DNA from: DATEJJ01 sp039649115
GTDB taxonomy: Bacteria > Actinomycetota > Actinomycetes > Mycobacteriales > Micromonosporaceae
Reading direction: 5' to 3'
NCBI GenBank assembly: GCA_039649115.1
Contig: JBBWZQ010000339.1
Coordinates: 1 to 5,273, forward strand
Length of the DNA stretch: 5,273 nt
The translations under genes were made by a program, and so were the position numbers. Below are positions 4,879 through 5,273 of this stretch, piece after piece. Position 1 is the first letter of the stretch, and every line of letters starts with the position of its first letter. The notes under the pieces are model-generated. The model ran no database searches, was not told the origin of the DNA, and was given only the letters and a program-made list of their open reading frames with translations.

Positions 4879-5273
4879 TCAGGCATGTCGATCCGTATCA
4901 GCCCCCGCCGCCGGGGGCTGCTCCTTTGTCAGGTGCAGCAGCCAGTTCTCCGCCGTGCGGATCAGCGCGTACCGGCGGGTAGTTCCCCGGCCGTGCAGCG
5001 TGAACAGCAGCCGGCGCTCCGTGCGGTCGTGCTCCTCCCACCAGCCCAGGTCGGCCACGGACTTGGTCGCGTCCTGGTAGGTCAGGTGCGCCAGATCGTG
5101 GTCGGCGACCTCGACCGCGAGCCGGTTCTCCGGGGAGGTCGTGGGCAGGCCGCGCGGCAGCGCCCAGGAGCGCAGCACGCCACGCTCCTCCAGGCGCAGG
5201 TCGAAGTGGTGCCGGGGCCGCCAGTGCTCGTGCAGCACGAATGCCGGTCCCGGCGAACCGCCACCGCCGGCCG
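4879..5273 (-). CDS. LigD-type DNA 3'-phosphoesterase domain protein (5' end outside window)
   Basis: Partial gene; the frame is open to the window edge and at least 130 residues are visible. LigD phosphoesterase domains trim 3'-phosphate or 3'-ribonucleotide ends before DNA end joining, using a Mn-binding His/Asp/His site. Seen: a Gly/Pro-rich stretch (5239-5271), then FVLHEHWRPRHHFDLRLEE, aligning with the domain's first motif. The metal ligands would be the His codons at 5224-5226 and 5206-5208 and the Asp at 5200-5202, with the catalytic Arg at 5194-5196. Next come SWALPRGLP, NRLAVEVADHDL (second conserved His at 5098-5100) and RRYALIRTAENWLLH. The usual loop with a GEYG-like motif after the ADH segment is missing, so the domain is compact. 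A GTG at 5236-5238 is not the start: it would cut the FVLHEH strand and has no ribosome binding site. It ends right after the domain, without a ligase domain. Stand-alone enzyme or C-terminus of a longer LigD-like protein cannot be told. Confidence 0.85.
   Translation of the reverse strand, partial: AGGGGSPGPAFVLHEHWRPRHHFDLRLEERGVLRSWALPRGLPTTSPENRLAVEVADHDLAHLTYQDATKSVADLGWWEEHDRTERRLLFTLHGRGTTRRYALIRTAENWLLHLTKEQPPAAGADTDRHA
4899..4920 (-). repeat. Perfect hairpin in the 3' end of the phosphoesterase gene
   Basis: CAGCCCCC (4899-4906) and GGGGGCTG (4913-4920) are perfect 8-bp arms around a 6-base loop. It lies inside the last 14 codons, coding the Pro/Ala/Gly tail after the conserved LTKEQ. 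With the 4828-4861 stem-loop it may form a tandem transcript end, or it may only reflect a GC-rich tail. Confidence 0.4.

Noticed and set aside
4283..5080. Long + strand frame across the protease, the gap and the phosphoesterase.
   Set aside because: Crosses two opposite-strand genes with recognised catalytic motifs and the non-coding gap; no family features in its product.
1..5273. CRISPR arrays, tRNA or rRNA genes, insertion sequences, phage attachment sites.
   Set aside because: No regularly spaced repeats, no tRNA-like cloverleaf, no transposase or integrase motif and no flanking terminal repeats were seen.

Overview
The window reads as chromosomal DNA of a high-GC Gram-positive actinomycete. 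The base composition is strongly GC-rich, codon third positions are almost always G or C, and the gene content (polyphosphate glucokinase, an EspR-like regulator, an MAB_1171c/DUF6545 membrane protein, a short LigD-type phosphoesterase) is typical of actinobacteria. A member of the Micromonosporaceae or a relative is my best guess, but that is inference from memory of similar proteins, not a search.

Layout, left to right. (1) A complete polyphosphate glucokinase gene (ppgK, + strand) starts behind a strong ribosome binding site. (2) A complete class I bacterial cytochrome P450 (- strand) ends only 15 bp from ppgK; a perfect hairpin lies across this convergent junction. (3) A 314-bp divergent intergenic region separates the P450 from an EspR-like XRE-family regulator on the + strand. 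It holds a candidate P450 promoter, an imperfect operator-like dyad and hairpins next to the regulator's ribosome binding site. (4) The regulator converges, 13 bp apart and with a second shared hairpin, on a two-gene - strand operon: an ImmA/IrrE-family zinc metallo-endopeptidase followed 6 bp later by a seven-helix membrane protein with a cytoplasmic DUF6545 domain. (5) A non-coding stretch of about 326 bp follows. It has an AT-rich island upstream of the protease gene, a GC-rich repeat cluster and a long stem-loop. (6) The right edge holds a - strand gene, cut by the window end, for a LigD-type 3'-phosphoesterase domain of an unusually compact kind.

How the genes may work together. The centre (2350-4552) puts together a DNA-binding regulator, an ImmA/IrrE protease and a polytopic membrane protein with a soluble tail. 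In the known ImmA/ImmR and IrrE/DdrO pairs the protease inactivates an XRE-family repressor. By analogy this could be a membrane-signalled proteolysis circuit controlling its own genes and perhaps the divergent P450. That is a hypothesis: the sequence shows only gene adjacency, conserved zinc ligands and candidate operators. ppgK (glucose phosphorylation from polyphosphate) and the phosphoesterase (DNA end processing) look like unrelated neighbours.
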